A DNA stretch of 8,179 bases from NCBI GenBank assembly GCA_043818395.1, contig JBDRFZ010000003.1, positions 1 through 8,179 on the forward strand, given 5' to 3'. Below, piece by piece: positions 7,139 to 8,179 of this stretch. This DNA is from JBDRFZ01 sp043818395 (lineage in GTDB: Bacteria; Patescibacteriota; Patescibacteriia; 2-12-FULL-60-25). The first letter of the stretch is position 1. Every line of letters begins with the position of its first letter. Both the position numbers and the translations under genes were made by a program. The notes under the pieces are model-generated. The model was not told the origin of the DNA and did no database searches. It saw nothing but the letters and a program-made list of their open reading frames with translations.

Positions 7139-7531
7139 ATGTCCCTAATGTCTCCATTTCGTTATCGATTGCATCGAACCAAAGAGGCGCTTTTCGGTGA
7201 CAACGAAATTATTTACGAAGTCTTGATTCACCACAAGGCTAATTTACCGTATAGCGGCGTTCAAGTCGTTTGGGAACGTGATGGGGAATTTATAGTCGGT
7301 AAGATTCTTGTCGATGGCGATACATTTATTGCTCAAGGAAGGACTGCAAAGGAATTTGTCGAATGCGTTAACGACGTGTTATATGCCGCATTTAAAGTGC
7401 CTATTATATATGCGGAACAGCTTGGTGGAGATTATAGGCTTACACCCCCTGAAAAAGAATTTAATAACTTGAATAATAAAGCTATTAAAAAGTCCAGTCC
7501 GGTTTTTGATCTCGTACCAGCTACCGCCTGA
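7139..7531 (+). CDS. HicB-like antitoxin candidate
   Basis: A 130-residue soluble protein. A TTG at 7133 and an ATG at 7148 are also in frame; the ATG at 7139 suits the predicted leader, and no Shine-Dalgarno decides. The central part, VQVVWERDGEFIVGKI-LVDGDTFIAQGRTAKEFVECVNDVLYAAFKVP (about 41-88), follows the partial RNase H-like fold pattern of HicB: a strand-turn-strand, a QG-x-T turn, then a helix of the type EF-x-x-x-VNDVL. The C-terminal tail (about 100-130) is polar and Asn/Lys-rich, and I see neither a helix-turn-helix nor a ribbon-helix-helix domain. The gene directly precedes a HicA-like gene, 6 nt apart, which is the main support for the call. Expected role: it neutralises the toxin by direct binding and may repress the shared promoter. 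It could be a diverged HicB relative without repressor activity. Confidence 0.6.
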   Translation: MSLMSPFRYRLHRTKEALFGDNEIIYEVLIHHKANLPYSGVQVVWERDGEFIVGKILVDGDTFIAQGRTAKEFVECVNDVLYAAFKVPIIYAEQLGGDYRLTPPEKEFNNLNNKAIKKSSPVFDLVPATA

Positions 7532-7537
7532 TAAAAT

Positions 7538-7786
7538 ATGGGCGAGTATGCTGATATAAAAAGAGGCAGGCTTCTTTCGCTTCTTAAATGGTTAAGCACC
7601 TTGTCTGGATTTAAAGTTGACAACGGCGGTAAGCATCAATGGATAGTAAAACATGAAACATGGAAACGGCCGTTTCCTATTTGTTTTAAAAACAGAAGAG
7701 TTAGTAAAGTCTATATAAAAGAACTAGTTAGCCTGGTTGTAGCGACAGGTGTTTGTAATAAAGAGGAATTCGATAGTCATCTATAG
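7538..7786 (+). CDS. HicA-like mRNA interferase toxin candidate
   Basis: 82 residues, close to the usual small HicA size. HicA toxins have a dsRNA-binding-like fold and use one His to cleave mRNA. Seen here: an N-terminal helix LLSLLKWLSTLSGFKV, then GGKHQWIVKH, where His33 falls at the catalytic position of the family G-(S/K)-H motif, then a PFPICF strand (45-50), and a C-terminal helix IKELVSLVVATGV followed by NKEEFDSHL, as in HicA's 'lk-x-Il-x-x-agi-x-x-eeF' ending. The gene starts 6 nt after the HicB-like stop with no Shine-Dalgarno, so the two are probably co-transcribed and perhaps translationally coupled. Antitoxin-first order is the reverse of the classical hicAB arrangement. The call rests on motif reading only. 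Confidence 0.65.
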   Translation: MGEYADIKRGRLLSLLKWLSTLSGFKVDNGGKHQWIVKHETWKRPFPICFKNRRVSKVYIKELVSLVVATGVCNKEEFDSHL

Positions 7787-7998
7787 AAAATGAAGTTCCG
7801 AGACATCCATGAATCGGTTTCTAAGCAGTTTTTGGTCTTATTTGGACTCTTTTGTTTAGCACCGCAACAACCGGCACAACGACAAGCTACGGTTTGGTGC
7901 TTTGCTTGGGGCGATTGTACGATCCGTTTGAGGAGTGTATGGAAGGTCTGTTTTGAAGTTGACAGATGTGCCATAATTGTAAAAAGTTTATTATATAT
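7787..7998. other. Intergenic stretch with no convincing gene
   Basis: An open frame at 7790-8002 (70 codons) starts 3 nt after the HicA-like stop, and its TGA overlaps the ATG at 7999. Its translation is rich in Cys and Trp, shows no recognisable motif and runs through the copy-2 promoter motif, so I do not call it a gene. A minus-strand frame over the same bases is equally unconvincing. I see no tRNA or clear terminator here. Confidence 0.5.
7957..7979 (+). promoter_or_regulatory. Promoter-like motif, copy 2
   Basis: AGTTGACA, two variable bases (GA), then TGTGCCATAATTG; 21 of 23 positions are identical to the copy at 7084-7106. CATAAT (7972-7977) with upstream TGC forms an extended -10. 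Transcription would start near 7984, followed by a very AT-rich leader (TTATTATATATATG) and the ATG at 7999. No good -10 lies 16-18 nt from its TTGACA, so here the 7-nt spacing itself is the conserved feature. Confidence 0.6.
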
Positions 7999-8179
7999 AT
8001 GAAAACTGATGAAGCTAAAACCCCAGGGACACCAGAACAATTTAATACATCGTGGGTTATCCACGAAAATGTGCTAAAATTAGTGTGTAGATCAAGCAAT
8101 TGCTTGGCACTAATTTTCGCACATTTCTATGGACAAACAAAGGTACCATCGTCGAGTAAAGAAACTTCCGGTTCAAGTT
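7999..8179 (+). CDS. Possible unidentified gene, 5' part only
   Basis: An ATG 22 nt after the copy-2 motif opens 60 codons without a stop and runs off the right edge. The visible N-terminus, MKTDEAKTPGTPEQFNTSW, is plausible for a soluble protein, but the continuation crosses the inverted repeat at 8067-8126 and ends in a Ser-rich stretch that looks non-coding. It overlaps the alternative start at 8129 in another frame, so at most one of the two is likely to be a real gene. I cannot assign a family. Confidence 0.25.
   Translation, partial: MKTDEAKTPGTPEQFNTSWVIHENVLKLVCRSSNCLALIFAHFYGQTKVPSSSKETSGSS
8067..8126. repeat. Imperfect inverted repeat with inner palindrome and embedded -10-like box
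   Basis: Outer arms 8067-8085 and 8108-8126 pair at 18 of 19 positions (the mismatch is 8075/8118). Inside lies the perfect 14-bp palindrome CAAGCAATTGCTTG (8093-8106), separated from the arms by 7 nt on the left and 1 nt on the right. The left arm contains TGTGCTAAAAT (8070-8080), an extended -10 resembling the TGTGCCATAAT of the two motif copies. There is no T-tract after it, so it does not read as a terminator; an operator around a promoter or a small palindromic mobile repeat is more likely. Confidence 0.7.
8129..8179 (+). CDS. Start of an unidentified gene, 5' fragment
   Basis: An ATG 3 nt after the inverted repeat opens 17 codons to the window edge, beginning MDKQRYHRRVKKLPV, a very basic N-terminus. 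The extended -10 at 8070-8080 would start transcription near 8087 and give a leader of about 40 nt that includes the right half of the inverted repeat. There is no Shine-Dalgarno. Too short to identify; it competes with the frame from 7999. Confidence 0.4.
   Translation, partial: MDKQRYHRRVKKLPVQV

Noticed and set aside
7086..7786. The HicB-like/HicA-like region as a frameshifted UvrC HhH domain
   Set aside because: No frame after the uvrC stop shows the GIGPK-type HhH signature; instead there is a promoter-like motif and two intact small genes.
7777..8064. Minus-strand frame of 95 codons
   Set aside because: Cys-rich, low-complexity translation with no motif; it overlaps the end of the HicA-like gene and covers the copy-2 motif antisense.
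8057..8065. TTATCCACG, one mismatch from the DnaA box consensus TTATCCACA
   Set aside because: A single near-match with no cluster, no AT-rich unwinding pattern and no dnaA, rpmH or rnpA nearby; it is also part of a small CGTGG/CCACG hairpin. Not enough for an origin call.

Overview
The window looks like a chromosomal segment of a Candidate Phyla Radiation (Patescibacteria, probably Parcubacteria-like) bacterium. Three observations point this way. The first gene ends in two peptidoglycan-binding-like modules of a type I associate with secreted proteins of these bacteria. The two nucleotide-excision-repair proteins, UvrA and UvrC, are trimmed forms. Genes mostly lack a clear Shine-Dalgarno sequence. 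TGA is a normal stop (uvrA, the HicB-like gene), so the code is not the UGA-glycine variant of Gracilibacteria. The taxonomic call is an inference; there is no rRNA or ribosomal protein gene here.

Layout: (1) 1-1712, the 3' part of a large secreted or surface protein, cut by the window edge, with FG-GAP/VCBS repeats, an IPT/TIG-like domain, an InlB-B-like repeat, a cadherin-like domain and two tandem PG-binding-like modules. (2) 1858-4440, uvrA, closed by a strong hairpin (4441-4467). (3) A convergent minus-strand gene (about 4491-5546) for an all-helical protein with faint mTERF-like repeats. (4) A divergent intergenic region, 5586-5777, with degenerate heptamer tandem repeats and an ATTCCC-N8-GGGAAT hairpin. 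(5) uvrC, 5778-7085. (6) A HicB-like/HicA-like pair (7139-7531, 7538-7786) in B-then-A order. (7) A gene-poor 3' end, 7787-8179, carrying a second copy of the promoter-like motif found before the HicB-like gene, a 60-nt imperfect inverted repeat, and the start of at least one gene that leaves the window.

How the parts relate: UvrA finds DNA damage and loads UvrB (not in this window), and UvrC then makes the two incisions. Both proteins here keep their catalytic motifs but lack an accessory domain: the UvrA insertion domain and the UvrC C-terminal helix-hairpin-helix domain. The HicBA-like pair is a probable toxin-antitoxin module with its own promoter directly after uvrC. The most unusual non-coding signals are the 21/23-identical motif found at 7084-7106 and 7957-7979, the inverted repeat at 8067-8126, and the heptamer array. 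No computation was run; all family calls come from reading motifs.
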